Positions 10,541 to 22,158 of a stretch of 64,000 nt of DNA are shown piece after piece. Numbering within the stretch: the first letter of the stretch is position 1; every line of letters begins with the position of its first letter. Origin of the DNA: Ostreococcus mediterraneus (Eukaryota > Chlorophyta > Mamiellophyceae > Mamiellales > Bathycoccaceae); contig WMKK01000004.1 of the NCBI GenBank assembly GCA_012295225.1, positions 163,065 through 227,064 on the forward strand, in the 5' to 3' direction. The position numbers were made by a program, and so were the translations under genes. Under the pieces are notes generated by a model, which saw only the letters and a program-made list of their open reading frames with translations, was not told the origin of the DNA and did no database searches.

Positions 10541-11694
10541 ATGTTAACTACGGTACAGTTTTCTTCTCCATTTCCTTCGCTAATGTAGTTGAGCACTTCG
10601 AGCAGACTGGCCACCGGTGTTTCAAACTTCTTCATGCCAATCAAGCGCATAACAATCACGCTGTGTCAAATCGATCTCTCCGTTTTAGTAGAACAAAGAG
10701 CGTCGCTCAAAGGCAGTTACACGTCACTTCGGTATGAGACATACCAGCAATCTTGTGTCGTTCTGAAAACTCTAGCCAGGTTATCCCAAGCCTTCAAGGT
10801 GACGCCTCGTCACAGTCACCTCCAGACCTGCCATCCTATATATTTAAGGAAAGAATAGTCTACTTGGTCAGTCTTTACCCCCTTACCCTTCTTGTCAATA
10901 TCACCATGACCCTTTTATTGCTTTAGGGCATGACTCTTGTACCTTCTGTAACAGAGTTAATCTTAGCTGAACTACTGTATTTACAGTATGAGGATAGTAA
11001 CAAACCAGTCCAATTATACATCAATTCGACGGGGACTTCGAAGGTTGTTGGTCATTCGGTATTGCATGACAACACTCACTCGTATTACCACAGGATGGGC
11101 AGAAATACGGATATGATACTGAGGCGTTCGCTATATATGATACTATCCAATATATTAAACCGCCAGTGCATACAGTTGCCGTAGGTACTGCATGGGGAGA
11201 AGCAGCTATGCTGCTAGCGTCTGGTGCAAAGGTATTCTACGAGGATATCGACCACATTGTTTGCCAATAAGCTTTTCGAAGGGACATCGATCGGCACTTC
11301 CAGCTGCAAGTATTATGTTGAAACAGCCGATGAGCTCGTACCGTGGACAGGTATTCAGAACGATTGATAAGACATAAACATGCGTTACAATCAAATAATA
11401 GGCGTCTGAATTAGAAATTCATAGACAGGAAACTCGAAATACCAAAGCGCAGATGGTAGGAGCGATGCAAGTGTATGCTTGCACAGGTTTACTGACGCAG
11501 TTCTATCGCAGGTTGAAATTCTGGCGCGCGCTATCAACAAGACTGAAAGTGAAATCGAGAAGGACATAAATCGTCCCAAATATTTTGATGCGTGGGGGGC
11601 GAAAGAATATGGAATTATTGACAAGGTACTTGCCTCGTTTGTGAACTTACTCCCATGAAGGGGAACTTTTTCTTTGTAGGTACTGGAAGGCTAG
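10541..11694 (+). CDS. CLPR4: Plastid Clp protease non-catalytic subunit, ClpR4-like
   Basis: This is an inactive ClpP paralogue of the chloroplast Clp core. Exon 1 is 12 nt (10541-10552, M-L-T-T); a 36 nt intron follows. Exon 2 (10589-10731) encodes a Ser/Arg-rich leader [16 protein letters not shown] 44 nt intron then restores the frame to [10 protein letters not shown] and [16 protein letters not shown]. Later exons give [100 protein letters not shown] and TAG at 11692-11694. The catalytic Ser position has AWGEAA and the His region also lacks the active residue, so the subunit is structural. The wording fits ClpR4 best among plant ClpR proteins. About nine exons; introns are 36-60 nt. A different ClpR is at 33.3 kb. 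Confidence 0.87.
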
Positions 11695-11854
11695 TAGCTT
11701 ATTTAAAATTTTAATCGGGAATTCAAAAAAAAGAATTAATCTCTGTTACATAATGCATATTTCGTCGACTCACAACGCGCTCGAACGTGAGTTGAATTGA
11801 GTCCTTTCAGAGAATCCGTATGGACCGCAAATTTAACACTGCAGGTGTGGCTGT

Positions 11855-13012
11855 TTAAACCAACATATCTACTAACGCCGATCGCATGCCATTGATAAGC
11901 TCGCTAGAGCTTTTACCTTTCAGATCCAGTATGTTTTCAACGACCTACGCGTCGAACTGCGTCAAAAAGTCCAGACACTGTAACAATTAGTCGCACCGCC
12001 ATCTCAGTTGTTGTTGTATCAAGACCACAGAACGCCGCCCAATCATTTGCAATCAATCCGGCCGATACCACATCACTGCCTCTATTAATCGTTCCCGCAA
12101 CTAGAGGTACCTATGAATGACTACTTAGAACGTAAGCTATGTTATCAACACATTCCAACCTGTAGAAGAGACGACAGTTCATCCAGTTCTGCGAGGCTTG
12201 TCCCGGGATGCACGACACCTCCGATATTCGTGAATCTACAATAACTACCAACTAGCATGTTACCAGCAACAGCCTGCGCTCGATATTTTTACTTATGTTC
12301 GATTTAACTTTGACTCAAACTTCTCGCACCTGACGGAAGACCTCAACGCCTAAAACATCAGATATTATTTCTTCTGTTTCTTGATCGATATCGGGATGGA
12401 CCAGAGCGACATGATCGTTGCATGCGATGCAATTTCCAAGAGCTGCAACCACGTTTAAAAAGGACTAGAATTTCACGAGGCGTAATACACTAACCAGAAA
12501 GTCGCTCATGTGTCCGCTGCACCACGATTTCGTCAGGTAAACTATTACGGATGTGCAGCATCTCTATGCACAATATCTATGATTCGGAACCACAAATAAT
12601 GCGTCGATATCAACAAACCTTGATCTGTGACCGAATTCGGTAGGAGTAATCCGTTTTTATTACCTAATAAGGCACTTGAGCGATGAAAAGTAAAGTTATG
12701 AACAATTCACACCAACTGACATGCGTCCGACTAAGCGAGTTCCCGCCAAGCTCGCCTTGATCACCGGAATTTCAGAAGATAGCTCACTCTCAAATAAACT
12801 ACCGATGCGATAATAAATTACGAACTTGGTAGAAGGCGAGACACGCCTTACCTGTAAAAGTTCTCTGCGCCCCCGATTGCTACGAGACAATAGGCATTCG
12901 TAAGCTGGGCGAATACACCGATTTCATTGCTGTATATTTCAGCCAATAATGTTCAGTTCGTACTAGTTATGAAGTTACTATACCTGTTCTCGAAAGAGTG
13001 CCTTGAAGCCAT
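11855..13012 (-). CDS. EIF6: Eukaryotic translation initiation factor 6 (eIF6/TIF6)
   Basis: eIF6 binds the 60S subunit, takes part in its late maturation and prevents early joining to 40S. Read on the minus strand from ATG 13012-13010: MASRHSFEN, intron, [20 protein letters not shown] and AENFY, intron, [20 protein letters not shown] and RLVGRMSV, then the [14 protein letters not shown] block, [102 protein letters not shown] and the tail [13 protein letters not shown]...ALVDMLV. This is the complete pentein-repeat fold order of eIF6, about 245 residues. About seven small introns interrupt it. It starts about 150 bp from the divergent RRP36-like gene, so the two may share a promoter region. 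Confidence 0.92.
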
Positions 13013-13161
13013 AGTGCGCGTTTTGCGGATTTCGATGCTTCGCACTTTTTTCTTGGCGGCGGCAGAAAACTGAAAGTTTGAAGAATTTTATCAAAATTTA
13101 GATTTACGAAATAAATTGATTTGAGATCATATTGTGACCTTAAAAGATCCCGCTATATTAC

Positions 13162-13664
13162 ATGTTTAGTCATTCGATTGCAAATGAACGCGCTAAGTAT
13201 TATCTTGACAAACAGAGGTACAGGGAGTGGTTATACTCTGTTGCATCACAGGTACAACGAAAAACGCGGCGGAGCGATCGTGCCATCCAGAGAGGACACG
13301 AAACATACGCGAGAAACACAGGGCAAAGGTGCCCCCATGGACAACGAAGACGACCCACATGAAGAGGATTTACTCGCAGTGGACAACCGTTCCAAACTAT
13401 CCGCTCCGAGGCTAGGCGTCAAACATCGTGAAAGAAATCAGGCCAACGTCGCGCACCGTTTCCACAAGAAGAGAGGTGAGTTCTGAATTCTTGGCTAGTG
13501 ACGTCGTAATTTAAAAACTACTAGCTGTTCGTAAGGTGGAAGAGCTCATGAAAAAATATGCTGAACTTCAAGAAAAGGGCAAGGTGGACTCGTTTCTTCG
13601 GAAGCGCAGAGAACGTGCTTCTCGCAAAGAGCAAAAGTATATGCCAAAGACCAGAGTGCAATAA
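13162..13664 (+). CDS. Basic protein with RRP36-like C-terminus (rRNA processing)
   Basis: The last exon reads VRKVEELMKKYAELQEKGKV then DSFLRKRRERASRKEQKYMP and stops at 13662-13664. This resembles the conserved end of RRP36 (DUF947), in which a lysine-rich helix is followed by GK-L-x-x-FL-x-KRR and a K-x-x-x-x-P end. An intron (gtgagttctg...ctactag) joins it to KHRERNQANVAHRFHKKR. Upstream, an ATG at 13162 gives MFSHSIANERAKYYLDKQR, and a 34 nt GT-AG intron would link it to YNEKRGGAIVPSRED; alternatively the protein starts at ATG 13336. The total (90-130 residues) is short for RRP36, so the N-terminal model may be incomplete. RRP36 works in early 18S rRNA maturation. It converges on the kinase gene with 12 bp between stop codons. 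Confidence 0.5.
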
Positions 13665-13676
13665 AACTATTTTCTA

Positions 13677-14729
13677 TTACAATGTATCGCACATGTTCCG
13701 ATGTTGCAGGTATGTGTAAAAAGCCACAATAGCATCATGTAGTTTCTTTTTTATTGCTACATCGGTAGCCATGTCTGTGTCATCGTCACAATTAAGCACC
13801 AGTACAGGCACCTGTGTTGGAAGTCAATGGAAGCCAAAAGTGTCGAACAACGCATCAGGTTTCCTTACCGTTTTCATGTTACCACCACAGTCCATTTTGA
13901 CTTCGTTGACGGTCGCTAAAGACCTTTGTATAACCGTGACTGTATCAATATACTGAGTCAAGCAAATTGCGAAGAAACAAGAGGTACTGTTCACCTGCGT
14001 CTTCAGGTAGAAGCCAACTTTCATGTTTAGAATGCAAAGAAGTGAGATATGTAGCATCGACACCAGTTTCTTCTCCACGTGCACGCTTTTTTAGGCGTCT
14101 TAAGCATGTCGTGGGCGATGCGCGTAGATAGACAAAGCCATCCGGAGTTAAAGAGGGGAATTCCTATGGTGTCGATATGGTTAGTCTGCTGACAAATCAA
14201 GTTATATGATCCCACCTTAAGCATTGGTGAATACCATGCGTGATAAAGGCTTAAGTCAAGGTCTGACAGCCACCCATTTTCGTATAGGGCTGCTGTGAAT
14301 ACATTTTTATCGGAGAAAACACTTCTCTCCATTACTCTGAGGTCAAAATTACCCTGCCTGGACCGCGTTTCTTCAATGAACCTTGTCATGAAAACATAGT
14401 GTTGAAACTTATACGCGAGTCCACTAGGATCTTTGTAAAATTCATCGAGTACATTAATGGTACTTGTTCTGTCACTGGCACGCTCCACGCTTTGCCAAAG
14501 ATGGACTGGTTCAGGGACCAGGCACACGTTACCCTGTGAAACAAGAACTTGTTATGTGTGGAGCAGAACCCGTGAATACAAATCTTACTCGCATATGATG
14601 ATCAGAAAATTTCAGAACCTCTTGAAGAAAAGTACTCTTGCCAGCACTTATATTTCCTTCAATGCATATCGTAATTGGTCTAGTGGTGTTGTCTAACTTA
14701 GCGGCACTAGCAGCGGTTGTAAAACACAT
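13677..14729 (-). CDS. Deoxyribonucleoside kinase (dCK/dGK/TK2 family)
   Basis: The enzyme phosphorylates deoxynucleosides in the salvage route to dNTPs. From ATG 14729-14727 the protein reads MCFTTAASAAKLDNTTRPIT, then CIEGNISAGKST, the P-loop typical of this family. After an intron: GNVCLVPEPVHLWQSV (substrate-pocket EP-x-x-x-W), YKFQHYVFMTRFIEE, VMERSVFSDKNVF (the ERS motif), and after another intron DGFVYLRASPTTCLRRLKKR and ARGEETGVDATYLTSLHSKH, which contains the LID arginines. The C-terminal exon gives PVLVLNCDDDTDMATDV and ends at TAA 13677-13679. Length about 260 residues, four to five exons. The order ERS to RASP to LID is complete, so the gene looks functional. A short N-terminus leaves organelle targeting uncertain. 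Which deoxynucleoside is preferred cannot be read from the sequence. Confidence 0.85.
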
Positions 14730-15636
14730 ATTCACATGTAGCACTCGACTGTTACGTAGAGTACTACGTATGCATTAATTTTTTTCGAAATGTGGATAAC
14801 TATCGAACTCACCAGTCGTCGTGAGGCCTCGCTCGACGGGCATAACCGACATGCGCGGTGCGCCTGCACGCTTCACGTGTTACGAACGTTGACTGAACAA
14901 CTCGCATAATTAGTGCCTTGTTTGTGCGCATTCAATATCATCCACGTGCGAGCACGTGGTTACTCGTCGGAAGCGGTGCAAATGGATGACGCTCGAATGT
15001 TTTGCACTCTATGTAGAGGTGACGCTCGCCTTTTTGAAGTCGCGACGGTTGACAGTACTGCAGCCAGTTACTGTCAAGCGCCCCACACCGTTAGGTATGT
15101 CGAAAAACAAAATTCCAATATTGAGAAGCAAAAAATTATATTTCGTGTTATTAGGCTCTATCTCCCCGTTGGCCTTACTGGGCGTGTTTTCACCTGAAAG
15201 GATCATACATCGAAACACTTTATAACCGTCAAACAGTGACAAAAACAATATTAACGAGTGCTGGAGTACTGGTCAAGGATGTCAACTGGAGTGGCTGTTG
15301 ACAAAAGAAAGCGGGACGAGTACGACAGTGCTCGCGCGTTTGATAATTACGCACATCGCGTGACTGATTACGGTTTCTCTTAAAAATTTGTGACCGTTTT
15401 CTCTCCGAGAAACTCTATTTACGCCGACTGCACGGTGAGACCTCGTCAAGAAGAAATCACGTAATCGTGCATAACAACGTGCAGGACGTTTGCGTTACAT
15501 ATTTAACGAGCCCTCTAGATGCATAAAACCACCGAGTGAAGCGCTAATGTGAAAATACTTCTTAAGGAGCTTGAATTTTGAATTGCTTTAGTCAAACATG
15601 ACGAGGTCTACTTGACGTGTATCTGCGTTCACCATA
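14730..15636. other. Intergenic stretch, no supported gene
   Basis: The interval separates the deoxynucleoside kinase start from the kinase-like membrane gene at 15637. Overlapping short frames on both strands (14913-15248) do not resemble any family. A small ORF at 15279-15383 (MSTGVAVDKRKRDEYDSARA and 14 further residues) has charged, protein-like composition but no other support. Confidence 0.5.
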
Positions 15637-16641
15637 ATGACGCTGACTTTGCGAGAATTTCTTCGATCAAAGCACGCTCTACATTCCGCAGTTGAATCGA
15701 ATGTTCTTGACGAGTTATTGATTGCCGATTTAGAGGCATATGGTGAGGAGTGGAGCCCAGCAGAGCGTCGAAGAACAACCGTTTATGTGGTATGCCTGAT
15801 CTTAATATGGATTGCCCTCTTGTATTTTGATGAAGTAGTTCTTTTAAAACCGGACTTTATATTCTGGAGTAAAGTTTTGATTCAAAACTTTTTCATGGCA
15901 TTGGTTTTTCTCGCCTGCGGATATTCAGTGATCTTTTGTCGCCTGAACGAAGGTTACAGTAGGAAAATTTGTCACGTGTTTGCGTATATGCTGCCAATCC
16001 TACTCCATGTTTTATGGTCAGCGCGGAAATACGACACGGATAGTCGGTTCCCAAGTAGTGTAGAGCTCACATGGACGTGCTGGGTTCAATTTTTTCCCTT
16101 TCTAGCGTTAGTCAAGCCTATACGCCGCAAAAGCAGATTTCTCATGGTGATTTTTCGCGCTATTGATCGACAAAAAGATAGGCCATACACCCTGACGTGG
16201 ATGACTTCACAGTTGGTTGGGAACTATGTTGCAATTCTGATAGTGCACTCATATCTTGCATCTCAAGAAGATTATAGACGCGCAAATTTGGCAATTCTCC
16301 CCATGTTAGTTAACGTTTTTGGTGACGGCTTGGCCGAACCAGTGGGAATACGATGGGGTAAAAATAAGTACACAACGTGTGCTGTGTGGCATAACGGCAT
16401 GTTCTGTGCGGGCAAATTTGAAAGATCCTATGAAGGCAGCGCGTGTGTATATTTTGTGACTCTTATAGCACTCGTACCATTTTATAGTATTTTTACTGTT
16501 TCTCAGTTCACGCTAAGTGTAATATTTTTGCCACTTACTACTACTCTCTGTGAAGCCTGGGCCCCACATACTTGGGATAACCCATTTCTAACGATGGTGT
16601 GCGGCGTTTTTTTCATGTTAATTTTCGAAACAATTCCTTGA
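15637..16641 (+). CDS. Polytopic CTP-dependent lipid kinase-like protein (dolichol/phytol kinase family)
   Basis: A single-exon 334-residue protein with about seven hydrophobic segments, from VYVVCLILIWIALLYF (residues about 49-65) to LTMVCGVFFMLIFETIP at the end. It carries the family marks of the DGK1/dolichol kinase/phytol kinase group: SRKICHVFAY (the RK-x-x-H motif), VFGDGLAEPVGIRWGKNKY (GDG-x-A-x-x-x-G-x-x-x-G) and FERSYEGSACVYF, equivalent to the K-S-x-E-G-x motif. In this family CTP phosphorylates a polyprenol, phytol or diacylglycerol in an ER or plastid membrane. The substrate cannot be fixed from sequence; phytol recycling for tocopherol is one reasonable possibility in an alga. 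No obvious transit peptide. It converges on the ethanolamine kinase gene 61 bp downstream. Confidence 0.75.
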   Translation: MTLTLREFLRSKHALHSAVESNVLDELLIADLEAYGEEWSPAERRRTTVYVVCLILIWIALLYFDEVVLLKPDFIFWSKVLIQNFFMALVFLACGYSVIFCRLNEGYSRKICHVFAYMLPILLHVLWSARKYDTDSRFPSSVELTWTCWVQFFPFLALVKPIRRKSRFLMVIFRAIDRQKDRPYTLTWMTSQLVGNYVAILIVHSYLASQEDYRRANLAILPMLVNVFGDGLAEPVGIRWGKNKYTTCAVWHNGMFCAGKFERSYEGSACVYFVTLIALVPFYSIFTVSQFTLSVIFLPLTTTLCEAWAPHTWDNPFLTMVCGVFFMLIFETIP

Positions 16642-16702
16642 AATCCTCTAGACTTGCAAGAATCAGATGTTTTTGCTCCACTTACACCCACTTTAAAACA
16701 CA

Positions 16703-18140
16703 TCATTCGATACTCCATACAGAACATTTGCTTTGTTGAAATGAAAGCCACCGCTGTTCAAATAGGCTTAATGTTTCGTCAGAGTACTCTAAGTATTCGA
16801 GGGGTGCGAAGTTAGACTCTACATTACTCTAATTACCAAAGTTGTTTCACCTCCATTACTGGTCAACGTGGCAAAAAACATTGCGGCCTATTTGCTGAAA
16901 TTATTGTCGCCTAGCATTTTAAAAACGTGCACTACCTCAAGCCACGACAAAATCTCGCATATTCTACATTCATGCTCAAGTTTAACCGCTAAGAATTCAT
17001 CTGCACATCTTTAGACTCAAGAGTCTCTTAAGAAAGCAAAGAAACTCACCCTTCGCACAGTAATTACTTAGAAACATTTTCAAATCGCCCTCCTGGACTT
17101 CATGTTAAAAACGAAAGTTTTAAAGGTTGTTAACCTACTGAGAATCGATTCGATTGGGTACGAAACAATTTAATCAAATCTAGCCCGCGGTAATTTGGCC
17201 CAGCAAGCTCAAGGTCAATCAACCACAAGCGCTTTGAGAACAGGGTTAGCACGATATCCCTTGTAACTGGCTCACGTACCGACTCCAAATCAACAAGCAA
17301 ATTTGACGGCTTGCAGTCGCCGTGGCAGAAAGCGACGTCGAAATTTTCTGCCTATTGAAAGAAATTGAAACGATTCCAAATTATCAACGCGTCGAACGCA
17401 CTTCGACTTTACCTCTCAGAAAGTAGAGCTCTCGTTCGATTTTCTTTTACAATAATAACAAAACAATATTTGTGCAGCAAATAACTCCACTTACCGCGAC
17501 AGTGATGCCATGCGGAAGTAAAGGCTTTCGCATTTTCATGCAGTTTAACATCGACTCGAGCCAGCCCCATATCAACGGTTCATTTCCTAGTCAATATGTT
17601 AACAACAAAAAATGGATGGGCGCACAGGTACACTGACCATATTCTTTCGGAATGGGCAACTTGTGAAGCCTTCTCAACCTAAAGAACATTCAAATGAACT
17701 TGCATCAGTTTCTTCAGCTAGTACACATACACTGTTGCAACTGTGAACGCCAAGTCAAGATTAGTGCACAAGTCAGACTCCGACAACGCAGCTCCTTCAA
17801 TGTAATCATGAACTATTCCTTCAGGCGAAAGTGCCGAAACGCCAGGAGACATTTGAACCTGTGCTAATAGACAGTCTGCGACACCTCTAAAGACTTTCTC
17901 TAGAAGCTTTACTAAAATACTTAACAGAGAGAGCAAACCTCAGTTGAGACTCTGTTCGAAGCTTGGAGGTTTCACTATACAATTTTATAATCTTTGCTCC
18001 AGTATTTGATTCCACCTATACACTGGAAGTCAAACAACTGGACGCGAACTGCAAAATCTGAGCACCTTGTATACTGAATTGCAAAAGCCGCTGTTAACTG
18101 GAAATATATCAACAGTTTCTAAACTGTGACGTGATATCAG
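16703..18140 (-). CDS. Ethanolamine/choline kinase
   Basis: This kinase makes phosphoethanolamine or phosphocholine, the first step of the Kennedy pathway. Minus-strand exons give KIIKLYSETSKLRTESQL, VSALSPEGIVHDYIEGAALS, ESDLCTNLDLAFTVATVY, LRRLHKLPIPKEYG, EPLIWGWLESMLNCMK, then AFCHGDCKPSNLLVD, the phosphotransferase (Brenner) motif H-x-D-x-x-x-x-N, and LWLIDLELAGPNYRGLDLIK, matching the DFEYAGYNYRGFDI block of the family. Further exons read EFLAVKLEHECRICEILSWL and PLEYLEYSDETLSLFEQRW, with stop at 16703-16705. In the HGD motif the residue after Asp is Cys. About nine exons. The first exon and the joint near 16.8-16.9 kb are unresolved, so the 5' limit is approximate. The short IY-G-x-x-T-like start leans to ethanolamine kinase. 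Confidence 0.82.
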
Positions 18141-18929
18141 TAGAGATACGTCGAATGTTCTAGAGTGAAGAACCTTGCGCCGAGCAATGATTCAAATTTG
18201 ATTTTAGTATCCGGCTGTAAGGAGCAACGAGACAGGACGAGACGCCGGTTCAACTTGAACCGACCAAGTTCATTGGCTTGAACCACTGCCATATACTTTT
18301 GTAAGCCGGCGCGCATGGTTAGCCTGACAGTGATTTCTCTGTCGTGTATTGTTTAATCATCTTAAGTTCTTGCCGTTAGCTTAGAGCCACGGCTTCGTTT
18401 TACGGCGATTAACTTGGAGTTCGTTATTGCGTTTTCTGCGGGCACAACTTTCGACTTGAAAATACGCGGTGATAATAAGTTCATCGATTCGACCAAATTG
18501 TTGTTATGATTTAATGGTAATAGATCTGGGTCGATCGAATAAGTTTCGCTCTTTGATAATATTTACCAATTATGTAATATGCATGGGCTTGCCACAATAT
18601 TGAATATGTAAAATTGATACTGTTTTACTGAATGTGGCCATTTTTCGCAATTTTTCGCAGAGACGAAGGTGCGCCGAGCACAGTCGGACAAGGTACTGAT
18701 TTACGTTCACGAACGTCTCGATTCAGAAAGAATTGACTCTAGTAGCCTTACAACGAGTTCAATTGAATACTGCATTCTTTTCACTAGTTTCGGCGAACCT
18801 TGTCGGCCTTTATACCTGTGGTCGCGGCCAGATCACGGGTGACGGTGTTCTGGCGGCGCATCACTCTGAGCACAAGACAGTGAGAACGAGACCTTTAAGT
18901 TTTGAGGAATAAGAATACAAGACGGAAAA
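18141..18929. other. Intergenic stretch between ethanolamine kinase and MAK16
   Basis: This region contains the divergent promoters of the two flanking genes. A possible exon-like patch at about 18660-18910 is bounded by cgcag and gtactg signals but gives no recognisable protein. Nothing else is supported. Confidence 0.45.
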
Positions 18930-19972
18930 ATGCAGAGCGACGAGGTGGTTTGGCAGGTTTGTTAGCTTTCTAGTGTGCGATCTTAGTATGACGCCATCGA
19001 AATTTCCAGATAATAAACCACTCTCACTGCTGCTTTAAAGCAAATACAGACAAAAACGAGAATTTCTGCCGAAATGCTTACAACGTTACAGGTTTGTGCA
19101 ATAGAAGTTCATGCCCTTTAGCAAACAGTCAATACGCTACTGTCGTTGAAGAAAATGGTTGGTGGATACTTCAATCGAAAACGAACATGGCCTAACGAGT
19201 TCTACTGAAAGGGAGTTTACAACTTGTCATGAAGAGCGTCGAGAGGGCGCACTTACCCAGCAATCTGTGGAAAACAATTGAATTAAGTACCGATTACACT
19301 GGGGCACTCGAACAAATTTCTGTAGCGCTGAAGCACTGGTGAGACTAGTATTCAAGCTGTATTTACATTCGTATCAGACAGATGTGTGCCAGGCCTAAAT
19401 TTTTGGTCCACAAAAATAAGCAAAGACTCACAAAGTTAGCTCAGTACTTAATCCGCAGTCGACGAATCGAGAAGAACACTAGGTGATTCATTAGTTTTAC
19501 TTGCATTCGTCACAAATCTGAAACTTGAGAAAGAGCGGAAATCGTCACCATGCCAAGCCGGGATATCAAGAGAGAAAATAGAAAGGAAGCGAAGGTACGT
19601 GTTGGAACTGCCTTCGTTCAGTGCATATTCTTTAATAACTGATGCATAGGCTGAGAAAGCAGCGAGGATTCAATCTTCGATTGAAAAGCAACTTTTAGTA
19701 CGAGAATGCATATCATTGTGTACAGAACTTATGATAAACTAGGAACGACTAAACGACGGTACCTACAACTCAGCGTACAAATTCTCAACATCGCAATATC
19801 TCAGCGAATTGCAAAGCGATGAAGAGAAACGAACGCTGTTAAAGGTGAATGAACTCGTATGTAAGTGTCGCTCATGATTCGAATTAACATGCGTATTCCG
19901 TAGACCAACAGACAGTTTTCACGAAAGCACAAAGAGCTAGAATATGAGATAGATGAAGATATAAACAGATGA
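18930..19972 (+). CDS. MAK16: MAK16, 60S ribosome biogenesis factor
   Basis: MAK16 is a nucleolar protein needed for 5.8S/25S rRNA maturation. Exon 1 gives MQSDEVVWQ, then [40 protein letters not shown] and [10 protein letters not shown], with the Cys pattern (CxF, FC-RN-YN-TGLCNR-SCPLANS) that is the MAK16 signature and resembles an L28e-like fold. Later exons read [80 protein letters not shown] and end EIDEDINR with TGA at 19970-19972. The junction to PKFLVHKNK was placed at an AG that restores the Trp codon. About eight exons with introns of about 40-65 nt. It converges on TFIIA 76 bp away. Confidence 0.93.
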
Positions 19973-20048
19973 AAATAAACATATCTCAGTTAGCAGGCAG
20001 CTCGGTATTTCAAATCAATTGTACAAATAACATTTACAATAATCTTTC

Positions 20049-20904
20049 TCAAGACCAAAGAAATTCTCCGATCGCCCTCGAAAACGCAACATCACGCCCA
20101 TTTACCGAAAAAATCCCATCTTTCAAAGAACATTTCCACTTAGATTTCGTGTGTGAAACTTTCTCAAATTGACCAAGCAATATATCCGGAGTATTAAGTT
20201 TCATAATATCTGCGTAAGGTTTAGTATGTTCTTGAATGAGTTCATGTCCATGTGTAAGGAGTTCACCTTGAAAATCTTCGTCGCTATCTGAACTGAGAAC
20301 AAGTTCATTTTCTAATTTACGCAAATCTTCCGGTTCGTCCTACGCTAAGCTGTGAATTGATCTTCAATGAGATAGTTACAGATATCATACTTGTGCATGC
20401 GTCTTGGAAATCTCAACGGAGTCTTCTGCTACAGGCTCCTCACCCACACACCTCTTGCGTTTACTTTTACTGCTTCGCGTTTCCTATAATGTTTGTGGAT
20501 TCATGGTAAGCTCGATGATGAGATCGTAGTGGAAATCACCTTAGACTTATGGGTTTTCACCGCAAGATGTTCAAGGACAGTTGATCCTGTATCCTAAGTA
20601 CGGACTCAGTCAAAACTCTTCTTTCAGACTAAGCTTCAGCCTCACTTGAGCATCAACATCTACTCGGCTGCCACCAAGGAGTTTGGATTCCCATAACTTG
20701 AGTGCAATTTAAGCCAGGAAAAAAACGCTGTTTGATGCTGCATACCGTTGCGAGTCTCGAGAGAGTGCTTTCAGGAACGTGCTCGGCGGCGAACTCCGAC
20801 TATCAATAATTTGACTTCTGTATTTTCGTAAATTGTCTACAACTTACCTTGGAGCGAGAGAGCACATCCTGCATTATCCGATGATAAACCACAGATATAT
20901 CCAT
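20049..20904 (-). CDS. GTF2A1: Transcription initiation factor IIA large subunit (TFIIA alpha/beta, TOA1)
   Basis: TFIIA stabilises TBP on promoter DNA. From ATG 20904-20902: MDISVVYHRIMQDVLSRSK, intron, SEFAAEHVPESTLSRLAT, intron, LWESKLLGGSRVDVDAQ. This is the N-terminal four-helix-bundle segment (VY-x-x-VI-DV ... LW-x-x-KL). The last exon has an acidic stretch ELVLSSDSDEDF, then QFEKVSHTKSKWKCSLKDGI and FSVNGRDVAFSRAIGEFLW, the C-terminal beta-barrel segment in which the WKC-x-L-DG core contacts TBP and DNA. The stop is at 20049-20051. The middle linker is short, so the protein is smaller than plant or animal homologues. A basic KRKRC-like exon near 20.45 kb may be part of the linker. Confidence 0.88.
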
Positions 20905-21031
20905 CGATGAGGTATAAATCCTCGATCAGGAGTATATTTTCTTTCGTTACCTCCACACAAGCGCACGACGAGCACCACGAACTTTGAGGCAGCGAGCAAG
21001 TCCGCGCCCAAATTAATTACCAACTTGTTGG

Positions 21032-22158
21032 GGGCGTGGCTAAATCTCGCCGGGAAGCAACTTTTTATCAAAATATATCACATATTGTGATTCTACCCAA
21101 GAGCAATATTTCCAAATAAATAATACGATAATGATAGTACGTATATAATACATCTACTGTGGTATGACTTTACTCATCGGGACTCGCGACCTTCCTCGGA
21201 TGATTTTTGAATTCCGCGAATATGCGTTCTCGAGATACAATATTGCGTTTTCCAGAGTCCATGCTCGACCGGTTTCCGACTTCGGGCGTGGTTTACCTTG
21301 TGAAAATTCGTGAAAAACTCTTCTTGTGGAGAAAACGAGTGAATCAGACGTGACAGACCATCCACCGTGATGATTGACCGCTCGAAAACGATGGTATGCG
21401 GTCCACGTGAGATGAATCAGGCAGTTTTGCGTCATGGAATCGCTCAGACGTGTGCTCATTACGTTCGACATCACGAAAGTTTCCTTCCGTGGCCACAGAA
21501 ACTCAAATACTCTAAACCCTGTATAGGGTTTAGTTAGGGTTTAACTAAACCCTACATGTGTTCATCGACGCCAAATGCTCGTCGACACGCATCGATTCGA
21601 CGTTCGCGCCACAGCAGATGCTCAAATCATGCACAGAAAGCGTTTCACACACGCGCTTCTCGACGGTAAGCGTGTTTGATGTTCGAATGATGTCGGCATT
21701 CACGAATGCTAAACCCTAACCAGGGTTTGGCCAAACCCTAACTAGGGTTCGGAGCGTCTCGTGAAAAAGTCCATACGTGTCAGCACCAGACGAGAGTTGC
21801 AACGTCGATGGCGCGCGTTGTCGGCTAATCGGCACCATGGAAGTCATTGATTCACCAAGAGCAGGTGTATTGTCATCGTTTCAAGTGTTTCTACCGTATT
21901 CATCGCCGCTTCGTCATCCATGTCGCTTCGTTTCACACCTTTAGGTGTCGCTGCTGTTGTTTGTCACAAATTTTCACAAGGTGAAAACACCCGAAAGTGG
22001 CCCCACGTCCAGGGAGTCCCAAAGAAGCGTCGAGTCAGGACTCGTGGAGTTTTTGGTCATTTATGCCGTTTTTATATTTTTACACACACTTAACTATTTC
22101 TAATATACGATCAATATTTTGATAAAAAGTTGCTTCCCGGCGAGATTTAGCCACGCCC
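21032..22158. mobile_element. TIR element B1 (1127 bp) with internal telomere-like heptamers
   Basis: 45 bp terminal inverted repeats start GGGCGTGGCTAAATCTCGCC at 21032 and end, inverted, at 22158. The interior is related to elements B2 and B3 but diverged. It shares GAAAATTCGTGAAAAAC near 21303, the block aaaccctgtatagggttt with further TTTAGGG units at 21513-21554, and a second set of heptamers at 21709-21750. No clear target duplication was found at its edges, and its terminal repeats differ from those of B2/B3. No coding sequence is recognised. It occupies the space between the TFIIA start and the P2X gene. Confidence 0.75.

Noticed and set aside
15279-15383. 34-codon ORF before the kinase-like gene
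   Set aside because: Too short, no family, and no splice link that extends it; kept only as a note in the intergenic entry.
18660-18910. Possible exosome-type (RRP4/CSL4-like) exon upstream of MAK16
   Set aside because: Only a weak G-R-G-x-x-T-G-D-G string; no consistent frame or further domains could be joined.
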